From positions 1-49,274 of the forward strand of contig JACMJP010000238.1 of the NCBI GenBank assembly GCA_014380545.1: a stretch of 49,274 bases of DNA, given 5' to 3'. The stretch comes from Chitinophagales bacterium (GTDB lineage Bacteria; Bacteroidota; Bacteroidia; Chitinophagales; BACL12). The translations under genes were made by a program, and so were the position numbers. How positions within the stretch are numbered: the stretch's first letter is position 1; each line of letters begins with the position of its first letter. Below the pieces are notes generated by a model that saw nothing but the letters and a program-made list of their open reading frames with translations, had not been told where the DNA came from and made no database searches. Shown piece by piece: positions 36,527 to 43,930 of the stretch.

Positions 36527-37012
36527 TCATTTTGTATTTAAAATAATTTCAACAAATTCCCGAACAGCACCTTCACCGCCTGCCTTTTCTAATTGAATGA
36601 TTCCTGAAATCCTTTTTACAAGTTTAGTTGCATTAGCAGGGCAAGCTGCAATTCCAACAACCTCCAATAATTCAATACAGTTAATATCATCTCCTACATA
36701 AGCAACTTCATTAAGTGAAATTTTTTCTTTTTCGCAAATTTTTTTTGCTGCTTCTAATTTGCCTCCAAAACCAACCCCCTGATATACATAATCTAATTTA
36801 AGTTTTCTTGCACGATTCTCTACAATTTTTGTTTTTTCAGTTGTTATGATACCGGTTTTAATTCCAGCTTTTTGTAATAAATTAAATCCCATACCATCAT
36901 GGGTATTAAATTTTTTAAACTCATCACCACTCTCGGTGTAATACATTCCCGCATCGGTTAATACGCCATCAACGTCGCTTAGAAATAATTTTATTTTTCT
37001 TTTATTTACCAT
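36527..37012 (-). CDS. HAD phosphatase, nonulosonate-9-phosphate / KdsC type
   Basis: About 161-aa type C0 HAD phosphatase. The catalytic pair is in LFLSDVDGVLTD (nucleophile Asp13, Asp15 counting from the second Met), with GIITTEK as motif II, a Lys in the segment GVGFGGKLEAAKK and YVGDDINCIELL as motif IV. The small size without a cap is the KdsC/KDN-9-phosphate-phosphatase form. Context (SDR, NeuA-like and NeuB-like genes directly upstream in the same operon) points to dephosphorylation of a nonulosonate-9-phosphate; Bacteroides thetaiotaomicron is known to use such an enzyme to make KDN. A Kdo-8-phosphate role (KdsC) remains possible because kdsA is close by. I chose the ATG at 37012 (7-base overlap with the SDR gene); an ATG at 37021 would add three residues. 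Confidence 0.82.
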   Translation of the reverse strand: MVNKRKIKLFLSDVDGVLTDAGMYYTESGDEFKKFNTHDGMGFNLLQKAGIKTGIITTEKTKIVENRARKLKLDYVYQGVGFGGKLEAAKKICEKEKISLNEVAYVGDDINCIELLEVVGIAACPANATKLVKRISGIIQLEKAGGEGAVREFVEIILNTK

Positions 37013-37824
37013 GCCGTCCATCCTCCATCAACTACTAAAACACTTCCTGTCATATAACTCGAAGCATCACTTGCCAAAAATGTAAATGGTCCTATCATTT
37101 CATTTTTATCAGCCATTCTTCCAAGGGGTGAAAGTTTAGAAAAATTAGTTACGAACTTTTCATCGTGGTCATTAAATATTCCATGCGGTGCAATTGCATT
37201 GCAGCGGATATTATCTTTTACATAAAATGTTGCAAGATATCTTGTGAAATTAGGAATAAATGATTTTGTAACTACGTAATCAACAGGCTTGTAGTTCATT
37301 TTTCCATCACCAAAATCATATAAACTTTGATTTGGCGCAACAAGTGAATAGGTTGAAGCAACATTAATAATATTTCCAAAACCCTGCTTTAACATTTGTT
37401 TGCATATTGCCTGCGTCATTATTATTAAACCCGTAACATTAACTTCAAGAGATTTTTTAAATGCTTCAATTGGAAAATTTTCAAATCTTGATTGATTTAC
37501 TTTTGAAATATTTTTTTTATCAAATTTTGCATCCAATGCCGCATTATTGATCAGCACATCAATTTTTTTAAATTTTGCAACGGCTGCTTTAATCACACCT
37601 TCACAACTTTTCTGTTTTGTAATGTCCAATTGAACAATTAAATAATTTTTTTTGCCAAATTGTTTTAAATCCTTTTCTATTGCTGAAAGGTTGCTCAAAT
37701 TTATGTCTGCCAAAATAACTTTTGCTCCTTGTTTAAGAAAACCAGCGGAAATTGTTTTACCTATTAACCCGAAAGCCCCGGTTACAAGAATAACTTTATT
37801 TTCCAATGGAAAAAAATTCACCAT
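37006..37824 (-). CDS. Short-chain dehydrogenase/reductase in the nonulosonate module
   Basis: 272-aa SDR. The cofactor motif TGAFGLIG is at 15-22 and an acidic Asp (ILADINL) suggests NAD preference. NNAALDAKFD is the NNAG equivalent, NVASTYS holds the catalytic Ser and DYVVTKSF (Tyr near 181, Lys near 185) the Tyr-x3-Lys. The C-terminus has the usual GSVLVVDGGWTAW. The substrate is not determinable; in nonulosonic acid clusters such SDRs are thought to oxidise or reduce a sugar position. It overlaps the upstream methyltransferase by 7 bases and the HAD gene by a few bases, so these are probably one translational unit. Confidence 0.85.
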   Translation of the reverse strand: MVNFFPLENKVILVTGAFGLIGKTISAGFLKQGAKVILADINLSNLSAIEKDLKQFGKKNYLIVQLDITKQKSCEGVIKAAVAKFKKIDVLINNAALDAKFDKKNISKVNQSRFENFPIEAFKKSLEVNVTGLIIMTQAICKQMLKQGFGNIINVASTYSLVAPNQSLYDFGDGKMNYKPVDYVVTKSFIPNFTRYLATFYVKDNIRCNAIAPHGIFNDHDEKFVTNFSKLSPLGRMADKNEMIGPFTFLASDASSYMTGSVLVVDGGWTAW

Positions 37825-38663
37825 GATTTAGCTAATATGGTGATCGTTCTTCCGTTAAAATATTTTTCGGCCTTAAATAGTTCCAACGCTTTTACCATCG
37901 GTCTTCGAATAAAGGGTGGATATTTTTTCATGAACTCATCAGAAACATAATAGTAAATATCTATAATGGTAAATCCAAATTGTTTCAGAAGCAAAACAAG
38001 ATTTTTCTGCGAAAAGTAAGAAATATGATACGGTAAATATGCAGGCCAATTTTCCTTTTGCGCTTTCCTGTCGTAACTATTATGATCAGGTACCCTGATA
38101 TACAAATAACCATTTTCATCAACCAGTGATTTTATTTTCATCATCGCCTGCTTTGCATCTATGAAGTGTTCCAATACATGGTTGAGCATAACGACTTGAT
38201 ATTTCTTCTCAGCACTGTTGTTAAAATCTTCAAGTGAAGAGTTTATTAAATTTATTTTGAGTTTACTTTTAGCAAATTCTGTAGAGATGGTTGATGTTTC
38301 AATTCCTTCTGCATTAATATTTTTATCCGCAAAGAATTTTAAATTAAATCCCCCACCAGGGCCAATTTCAAAAATACTTTTGATCGTTGAAATAAATTTT
38401 GATAAATAATTGTAGTGAAAGCTCCCGATTCTCAAAACCAGGTCATTTATTTCCGAAGGTTTTAGTTTCTTATAATCATACTGCATGTGCTCACTGAAGT
38501 ATTGTACGGAATTATAAATTTGATCGAGGTCTTCCTTCAATGGCAAGGGATTCATAATTCCATATTTACAGTTGTTGCACTCTAATACCTTAAATTTTTT
38601 ATCATAAACTACGGAAAATGATTTATTTCCACAAATAAAACAAGCTAAATCAATATTTGGCAT
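37818..38663 (-). CDS. Methyltransferase with N-terminal zinc ribbon
   Basis: 281-aa class I SAM methyltransferase of the Methyltransf_23 type. The N-terminus has two Cys pairs (C8-x2-C11 and C29-x2-C32: ACFICGNKSF and LECNNCKYG), a small zinc-ribbon-like element often seen in sugar C-methyltransferase relatives. The SAM site is IFEIGPGGGFNLKFFADK, followed by VVMLNHVLEHF and GYLYIRVPDHNSY. It lies within the nonulosonate module, overlapping the Gfo/Idh gene by 14 bases and the SDR gene by 7. A role in methylating a sugar in this module is inferred; the acceptor atom is unknown. Confidence 0.8.
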   Translation of the reverse strand: MPNIDLACFICGNKSFSVVYDKKFKVLECNNCKYGIMNPLPLKEDLDQIYNSVQYFSEHMQYDYKKLKPSEINDLVLRIGSFHYNYLSKFISTIKSIFEIGPGGGFNLKFFADKNINAEGIETSTISTEFAKSKLKINLINSSLEDFNNSAEKKYQVVMLNHVLEHFIDAKQAMMKIKSLVDENGYLYIRVPDHNSYDRKAQKENWPAYLPYHISYFSQKNLVLLLKQFGFTIIDIYYYVSDEFMKKYPPFIRRPMVKALELFKAEKYFNGRTITILAKSW

Positions 38664-39642
38664 TACACATTTTAATAATTATTTCTGATTCATTTATCTG
38701 CCGTAGTGATTGTTCTGTATGATCTTCTTTTTCTGAAACCTGCGCAAAAAAATATTTTACTTCGTTTGAAAAAAGATCGTTTCTGTCAAAGTCCTGTAAG
38801 AGAATATTTTTATTTCCTTTAGGAGAAATAATCTGCAATTCATTTTTAAAGTAATTCATTTGCATAACTGCTTCCTCAAAAATAAACTCATACTGTCTTC
38901 TCGGTTCATGTTCCAGGTAGTTCAAATGCACATGCCCTGTAATATTGTTATTATATTGAATTAAAAAATCTGTGACACTCTCTACATCAATATCCAGTTG
39001 GCTACTTCTATTAAATATAGAGTGATGGGAAATAATATCTGTATTTACGATCCAGTTCGCAAGATCAAGATCATGGCTTAGTGTTAATGCAACGCCGCCA
39101 CCCAATTCTTTTTTTGCAGCGTAAGAATTTTTATAATCTTCCCACGGGTGCCAGTTTGGTAAATAACTTCCCCAGTGTGTATGAAAAGAAATTAAATTGC
39201 CATACGTTTTATTTGAAATATGATCTTTTATTTGCAGGATGAGCGGATGAAAACGCATCATGTACCCAACCTGCAGATATTTATTTTTCTCTTTCACTAA
39301 TTCTTTTAATTCATCAAATCTTTCAAGATTATGCGATAAGGGCTTTTCAACAAATACATGCATATCTAATTGCAGGCAATCAATTGTTTGCTGCATATGC
39401 TGGGCTGTAGGTGTGCAGATAAATGCCGCAAAGGGACGCATATCATTAATATATTCCCAGTCTGTAATAACCTGCACCTGTGCGCCCGCAATATCACGAA
39501 ATGGTAAATTGCGTATTCTGAAAACAAATAAATTATGATAACCCAAATTCCATAAATTGCGAATATGTCTCTCGCCAATAGACCCTGCTCCAATTATTAA
39601 TATTGGAAAATCTTTATTCACTGAATTTGATACACTCGGCAT
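38650..39642 (-). CDS. Gfo/Idh/MocA family oxidoreductase
   Basis: 330-aa NAD(P)-dependent oxidoreductase. The Rossmann motif is ILIIGAGSIGERHIRNL (GAGSIG at 18-23). The catalytic-domain motif is VFVEKPLSHNL (near 95-105), and GGVALTLSHDLDLANWI contains the conserved GG...HDLD substrate-region pattern. The size and order are typical. It overlaps the NeuA-like gene by 29 bases and the methyltransferase by 14, so it belongs to the nonulosonate module. The reaction is probably oxidation or reduction of a nonulosonate or its precursor, but this is not shown by the sequence. Confidence 0.85.
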   Translation of the reverse strand: MPSVSNSVNKDFPILIIGAGSIGERHIRNLWNLGYHNLFVFRIRNLPFRDIAGAQVQVITDWEYINDMRPFAAFICTPTAQHMQQTIDCLQLDMHVFVEKPLSHNLERFDELKELVKEKNKYLQVGYMMRFHPLILQIKDHISNKTYGNLISFHTHWGSYLPNWHPWEDYKNSYAAKKELGGGVALTLSHDLDLANWIVNTDIISHHSIFNRSSQLDIDVESVTDFLIQYNNNITGHVHLNYLEHEPRRQYEFIFEEAVMQMNYFKNELQIISPKGNKNILLQDFDRNDLFSNEVKYFFAQVSEKEDHTEQSLRQINESEIIIKMCNAKY

Positions 39643-40342
39643 ACTGAATAATCTCTTCTGCTTTATAAAAACTTGTTACATCATCAATGTCAATTGCATA
39701 TTTTTTATCAATAATATAGGGTAGTATTTTATCACCGCTCATGGATCTTTTTTCTGTAATTGTTGATGTCCTGATAACATCCAATGTGCCTACCTGCCAA
39801 TATACGACCGGCAATTTTTGTCTCGGCTGATTAAATGGTTCTTTTATTTCTTTTAATTGTAACAAAGGTTCCATAGCATCATCATTATTTTTATTTATCA
39901 CCCACATTTTAAATGGTGTAACTGATGATTCAGTAATTATTCTGATTGAATCCGCATCACTATCTATTAATTTTTCAATTGCTTCATCAATCCATGTTGA
40001 AAATCTTATGGGAGATGTTGGTCTTAATTGCACAATATAATCAGGAACATAATTTTCATTTTCTTTGAACCAGATTAATTGATGCGCAAAAACATCATAG
40101 TCAGTTGAATCATCTTCTGCTAAATATTCCGGGCGTATAAATGGAATTTCTGCTCCATATTTTTTTGCCGCTTCAGCAATTTCTCCGCTATCCGTGTTTA
40201 CAATTATCCGGTTTATGAACTTACTATCCTGCGCTGCTTTAATACTGTATGCAATTAACGGATGTTGCAATAATGGTTTTATATTTTTCCCCGGCAATCC
40301 TTTACTTCCTCCCCTTGCCGGTATAACTGCAAGTATTTTCAC
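39614..40342 (-). CDS. CMP-nonulosonate cytidylyltransferase (NeuA-like)
   Basis: 242-aa enzyme of the acylneuraminate cytidylyltransferase family, which activates an alpha-keto acid sugar with CTP. The nucleotide-binding motif ARGGSKGLPGKN is at 9-20; further signs are IIVNTDSGEIAEAAKKYGAE, DSTDYDVFAHQL and VQLRPTSPIR, as well as VYWQVGTLDV. It lacks the additional C-terminal hydrolase domain found in some NeuA proteins. The preceding gene is the NeuB-like synthase, 9 bases upstream. It is expected to form CMP-KDN or a similar CMP-nonulosonate for a glycosyltransferase in this operon. Start GTG. Confidence 0.9.
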   Translation of the reverse strand: MKILAVIPARGGSKGLPGKNIKPLLQHPLIAYSIKAAQDSKFINRIIVNTDSGEIAEAAKKYGAEIPFIRPEYLAEDDSTDYDVFAHQLIWFKENENYVPDYIVQLRPTSPIRFSTWIDEAIEKLIDSDADSIRIITESSVTPFKMWVINKNNDDAMEPLLQLKEIKEPFNQPRQKLPVVYWQVGTLDVIRTSTITEKRSMSGDKILPYIIDKKYAIDIDDVTSFYKAEEIIQYAECIKFSE

Positions 40343-40351
40343 ACCATCTAA

Positions 40352-41230
40352 TTAATTTCCGTATTTCAATTTTTCCCGTTGCGGCAATTCAACATCAATA
40401 ATTTCTTTTTCCTTATATGTTAATGCTTCATAAGTATGGTCAAGATCTCGAACTAATTTTTGAAGCCCTGGAAATTCCAAACTCGCAGCATGGTCTGTTC
40501 CTCTCCATGTACGGTCTTTTGTAAAATGTCTTTCTATCCATATTGCACCAAGCGCATATGCTGCAATATCAACTGCAATGCCGAGATGGTGTCCGCTGAA
40601 CCCAATTTCTTTTATTCTGCTATCATATTTATCATACAATTTTTTAATTTCCAGAATACACATTTCTTTAAATGTAATCGGGTAACCACTTGTACAACTA
40701 TACAGCAATAATCTCTTTTTAGCAGCATCTTTTTCTTCAAAAAAAGAAATGAGTTTTTCAGTTTCTTCATTTGTAGTCATTCCAACAGATACATGTACAT
40801 CACCTGCATAATTATCACGAAGTGTTTTTAACAATTGGAAATGATTATTACAGGCCGATGGGATTTTAATAAATTCAGGATTAATTGAAATAATTTCTTC
40901 TGCACTTGTAACATCCCAAACAGAAACTGAATATTGTATGCCCGTTGTCTCACAATATTTTTTTAATTCTGCATGTTGACCAATATTAAATTCAAGAAAT
41001 TCCCGGTGCTTACCATAGGTCTCCCCATAAGATTGCCATGGCTCGGGATGCGGGGAATTATATTGTGCTTCAGTTAATAATTCTTTCGGGTTTCTTTTTT
41101 GAAATTTTGCATAAGCAGCCCCACATTCTTTTGCTAACCGTACAAGATCTTTTGCAATTTCAAAATTCCCCATGTGATTACACCCTATTTCAGCAACCAC
41201 TTTTGGTTTTTTATATTGATAATTAAACAT
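40352..41230 (-). CDS. NeuB-family nonulosonate synthase lacking the SAF domain
   Basis: 292-aa PEP-dependent synthase domain of the NeuB family, which condenses PEP with a C6 sugar or sugar phosphate. Conserved segments: VVAEIGCNHMGNFEIAKDL (11-29), AAYAKFQKRNPKELL, FIKIPSACNNHFQLLK, VSVGMTTNEETEKLI, YSCTSGYPI, IGFSGHHLGIAVDIAAYALGA, and IERHFTKDRTWRGTDHAASL. The usual C-terminal SAF/antifreeze-like domain (about 60 residues) is absent: the protein ends soon after this block. In the known NeuB, that domain supplies an Arg that touches the N-acetyl group of ManNAc. Its absence, together with the HAD phosphatase and NeuA neighbours, suggests a mannose-6-phosphate-type substrate and a KDN-like product (inference). 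It is the first gene of the operon; 153 bases with palindromes precede it. Confidence 0.85.
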   Translation of the reverse strand: MFNYQYKKPKVVAEIGCNHMGNFEIAKDLVRLAKECGAAYAKFQKRNPKELLTEAQYNSPHPEPWQSYGETYGKHREFLEFNIGQHAELKKYCETTGIQYSVSVWDVTSAEEIISINPEFIKIPSACNNHFQLLKTLRDNYAGDVHVSVGMTTNEETEKLISFFEEKDAAKKRLLLYSCTSGYPITFKEMCILEIKKLYDKYDSRIKEIGFSGHHLGIAVDIAAYALGAIWIERHFTKDRTWRGTDHAASLEFPGLQKLVRDLDHTYEALTYKEKEIIDVELPQREKLKYGN

Positions 41231-41304
41231 GCTATTTTTTTACAGCTTCGCCCCCTCAGTCACATTGCATTTTTTGTGATGAGCAGGATTTTGCGGAAAA
41301 GTAA

Positions 41305-41396
41305 GCATTCTGCAAAAAAACAAATAATCTAAAAATCCACTGTTATGCAATCAGAACAATCATGTGTACAATGTACAGGAATTTCATGCAGAATGC
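41305..41396. promoter_or_regulatory. Inverted repeats upstream of the polysaccharide operon
   Basis: GCATTCTGCA (41305-41314) and its exact inverse TGCAGAATGC (41387-41396) are separated by 72 bases. Between them lies TGTACA-A-TGTACA (41365-41377), a palindrome of two self-complementary hexamers. The right arm overlaps the last codons of kdsA. The placement, immediately upstream of the first gene of a 27-gene operon, suggests a regulator-binding site or an attenuating RNA structure. No regulator gene is in the window. Confidence 0.4.
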
Positions 41397-42211
41397 TGAT
41401 AAATTAAAAATACCTCATTAAGAAAATGTTCCATTTCTGTAAGAGGTATCATATTGGGTCCGTCACTTAAAGCATTTTCAGGATCAGGATGTGTTTCAAT
41501 AAAAAATCCATCAACTCCGCTGGCAGCTGCGGCTTTTGCAAGATAAGAAGCAAATTCTCTTTTACCTCCGCTTTTACCTGCATTCCCTCCCGGCATTTGC
41601 ACACTATGTGTTACATCAAAAATTACGGGTGCATATTGCCGCATAATTGGCAACGAACGCATATCAACAACAAGATTATGATAACCGAATGATGTTCCTC
41701 TTTCAGTGAGCAAAATATTATGATTATTTGTAGATAAGATTTTTTCAACTGCATATTGCATGTCTTCAGGTGCCATGAATTGTCCTTTCTTTACATTTAT
41801 TGCTTTACCAGTTTCACCTGCGGCAATTAACAGATCTGTTTGCCTGCACAGAAATGCAGGTATTTGCAAAACATCAGCCACTTCTGCAACAATTTTTGCC
41901 TGAGCTGGTAAATGAATATCTGTTAATACAGGTACACCAATTTTTTGTTTTACAGTTTGTAAAATCTTTAACCCATTTTCTATTCCTTCTCCACGAAATG
42001 AATTTCCTGAGGTCCGGTTTGCTTTATCAAATGAAGCTTTAAAAATGTAATTGTAGCCAAGTTTAGCAGAAACATTTTTCATATATTCTGCAACCTCCAA
42101 ACAAAGAGCTTCACTTTCAATTACACAGGGCCCCGCAATTAATAATGGTTTTTTTTCTCCTACTGTAATGGAAGAATTTATTTGAACCGGCAATTTAAAT
42201 TTTTGAAACAC
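41384..42211 (-). CDS. kdsA: 3-deoxy-8-phosphooctulonate synthase (Kdo-8-phosphate synthase)
   Basis: 275-aa aldolase condensing PEP with D-arabinose-5-phosphate to give Kdo-8-phosphate, the precursor of the Kdo in lipopolysaccharide. Conserved motifs: LLIAGPCVIESEAL, FKASFDKANRTSGNSFRG, VLTDIHLPAQA, FLCRQTDLLIAAGETGKAIN, LTERGTSFGYHNLVVDMRS, and VTHSVQMPGG. The residue after GP is Cys29 (AGPCVIES), as in the metal-dependent class of KdsA, rather than the Asn of the E. coli enzyme. The start is GTG. It is upstream of, and in the same direction as, the surface-sugar operon, with a 153-base gap holding palindromes. Its presence implies an LPS-producing Gram-negative cell. Confidence 0.95.
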   Translation of the reverse strand: MFQKFKLPVQINSSITVGEKKPLLIAGPCVIESEALCLEVAEYMKNVSAKLGYNYIFKASFDKANRTSGNSFRGEGIENGLKILQTVKQKIGVPVLTDIHLPAQAKIVAEVADVLQIPAFLCRQTDLLIAAGETGKAINVKKGQFMAPEDMQYAVEKILSTNNHNILLTERGTSFGYHNLVVDMRSLPIMRQYAPVIFDVTHSVQMPGGNAGKSGGKREFASYLAKAAAASGVDGFFIETHPDPENALSDGPNMIPLTEMEHFLNEVFLIYQHSA

Positions 42212-42270
42212 TTATGAATTTTTCAATTATTTTGATTGAAGAATAATTTAACCAATTATTTTTAATATTC

Positions 42271-42702
42271 TTAATTTATTTCATCACTCATCACAGCGAT
42301 ACATTTTAACTCAATGGCAATAGCCGTTGGCAAAGATGTAACACCAACAGTTGTGCGGCATGGCTGGTTATCTTTAAAGTATGTTGCATAAATACGGTTA
42401 TAGGTTGTAAAATCTCTTTGCATGTCAGTAAGAAAAACTGTCACATCAATTAAATTCTCCCAACTGCTGCCTGATTCTTCTAAAACTGTTTTCACATTTT
42501 TAAATACAGAATGACATTGCGCTTCAAAATCAAATGTGAGGAAATTTCCATTCTTATCTATTTCTACTCCCGGAATTTTATTGGAACCTGCTTCTCTCGG
42601 TCCTATGCCCGAAAGAAATAATAAATTGCCGGCTTTTCTTGCATGCGGATATGACCCAACCGGTTCAGGAGCTTTGTTTGTGTGAATAATTTCATTACCC
42701 AT
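42271..42702 (-). CDS. RidA family protein, 2-aminomuconate-deaminase-like
   Basis: 143 aa from the ATG at 42702, chosen because the promoter element 42707-42714 lies just upstream; a longer frame from 42744 would include promoter sequence. The protein has the RidA (YjgF/YER057c/UK114) core: GNLLFLSGIGPRE, EAQCHSVFKNVKTVLEE, DVTVFLTDMQRDFTTYN and the substrate-binding Arg in QPCRTTVGVTSLP followed by IAIELKCIAV. The longer N-terminal portion with PGVEIDKNGN, and the spacing of these motifs, resemble 2-aminomuconate deaminase rather than short general RidA proteins. The aldehyde dehydrogenase at 43931 could be the 2-aminomuconate-semialdehyde dehydrogenase of the same pathway (kynurenine/3-hydroxyanthranilate degradation). 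That link is inference. Confidence 0.82.
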   Translation of the reverse strand: MGNEIIHTNKAPEPVGSYPHARKAGNLLFLSGIGPREAGSNKIPGVEIDKNGNFLTFDFEAQCHSVFKNVKTVLEESGSSWENLIDVTVFLTDMQRDFTTYNRIYATYFKDNQPCRTTVGVTSLPTAIAIELKCIAVMSDEIN

Positions 42703-42706
42703 ATAG

Positions 42707-42714
42707 CAAAGGTA
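42707..42714 (-). promoter_or_regulatory. Probable -7 promoter element of the RidA gene
   Basis: On the minus strand this reads TACCTTTG, the Bacteroidota -7 consensus. It lies 4 bases upstream of the ATG at 42702, which would put the transcript start at about the start codon, so the mRNA would have little or no leader. No clear -33 element. Confidence 0.4.
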
Positions 42715-42744
42715 AGATTTAAAAAACATCGATAAAACCTGCAT

Positions 42745-42778
42745 CTTATAAAAAACAAAAGCGGGTATAATAACCCGC
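42745..42778 (-). terminator. Rho-independent terminator after the LysM-M23 gene
   Basis: On the minus strand a stem GCGGGT/ACCCGC (42761-42766 and 42773-42778) with a 6-base loop is followed by TTTTGTTTTTT (42757-42747). It lies 32 bases downstream of the M23 stop codon and just before the RidA promoter, so it separates the two genes. Confidence 0.8.
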
Positions 42779-42810
42779 CCTATTAATTTTATACTTAATT
42801 TTTATTCAAT

Positions 42811-43920
42811 TTATTTCACCCTCAATTTCATTCCCGGCTTGATTATTTTTTTTGAAGAAATGCCATTGAGCTTACAAATTTTTGAAACTGTTGTTTTATT
42901 CCTGGATGCGATCTTTCCAAGTGTATCACCTTTTTTTACGTTATAATATTTTTTAGTTGTTGATGAGGTATTAGAAGAATTTTTGGATGCATTGCTTGTA
43001 ACACTAAATGTATTTTTATCAAGCACTAACTGTTCAACTTTCAACTCCTGTTTTTGAAAATCAACTAATTTAGAAGGATCAAAAGCTGCCCCCATGAATC
43101 TTGTCTCAAAATGTAAATGTGGTCCTGTTGACCGCCCCGTACTCCCACCTAAACCCAATTCCTCGCCTGATAAAATCTTATCGCCAACTTTTACTTCAAT
43201 TTTTGATAAATGCGCATAATATGTTTCCAAACCATTATCATGTTTTAATATTACAAGATTTCCGTAGCCACCATGATATTCTGCTGTTGTAACTTCTCCA
43301 TCTAATGCTGCAAATACATGATCACCTGTTTCAAGATCTAGATCAATTCCTGAATGAACCCTTCCTCTTCTCCATCCGAAGTTTGAATTAATAACACCCG
43401 AAACAGGCATATTAAAACAACTTACATCATTCATGCGCACATCTACTGTTATTGATGCTATAAGTTTAGTTGGGTCAAATTTTTCTGTTGCAGTTGATGT
43501 TCCAAAATCATTTATTTCAGGTAAGCCACTCAGGGATTTTTCACTAATAACTTCTGCATTTTCAGTTACAGCAGGCGTTACAATCTCAATATCTTCTCCC
43601 CCAATATCTCCATCAATTAAAGCATCCGCATATAAATAAGCATCCATTGGTCTTTGTCCTGTATAAAATACTTCCTTTTCTGCAGTGCGTATTTCTGCTC
43701 TCTTAAAATCATAAACTGGCTCAGGTGATTGGGTAGCCTGAATAACTGGTTTATAATAAAAATCTTCAATGTATTCCTGACCGGCAATTTCATTTTCTGT
43801 TGAAATTGTTTTTTGCTGAAGTGCGGTATGTACAATACTGCAGGATGACAAGAAGCCAATGGTTACAACTGCATAAGCAACTTTTGCGATGCGTAATTTT
43901 TTGTTTTTTAATTCCGTCAC
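42811..43920 (-). CDS. M23 peptidase lipoprotein with LysM domain
   Basis: 369-aa cell-wall hydrolase. A lipoprotein signal ends FLSSC with Cys27 as the lipidation site. The M23 (lysostaphin-like) peptidase domain at about 175-290 has all the zinc and catalytic residues: H189-x3-D193 (HSGID), H237 in YYAHLS and H268-x-H270 in PHLHFETRF. A C-terminal LysM domain at 324-369 (NVKKGDTLGKIASRN) binds glycan. The N-terminal part (30-160) has no clear fold. It is likely an envelope endopeptidase for peptidoglycan cross-links. GTG start, 10 bases after the aldehyde dehydrogenase stop, so the two genes may be co-transcribed. A terminator follows at 42745. Confidence 0.9.
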   Translation of the reverse strand: MTELKNKKLRIAKVAYAVVTIGFLSSCSIVHTALQQKTISTENEIAGQEYIEDFYYKPVIQATQSPEPVYDFKRAEIRTAEKEVFYTGQRPMDAYLYADALIDGDIGGEDIEIVTPAVTENAEVISEKSLSGLPEINDFGTSTATEKFDPTKLIASITVDVRMNDVSCFNMPVSGVINSNFGWRRGRVHSGIDLDLETGDHVFAALDGEVTTAEYHGGYGNLVILKHDNGLETYYAHLSKIEVKVGDKILSGEELGLGGSTGRSTGPHLHFETRFMGAAFDPSKLVDFQKQELKVEQLVLDKNTFSVTSNASKNSSNTSSTTKKYYNVKKGDTLGKIASRNKTTVSKICKLNGISSKKIIKPGMKLRVK

Positions 43921-43930
43921 TGTCCCTTTT

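Noticed and set aside
23311..41230. WecB and NeuB/NeuA as a standard Neu5Ac pathway
   Set aside because: WecB is of the non-hydrolysing type and lies about 16 kb from the NeuB-like gene, close to genes for other sugars. The NeuB-like gene is accompanied by a phosphatase, which suggests a phosphorylated intermediate instead.
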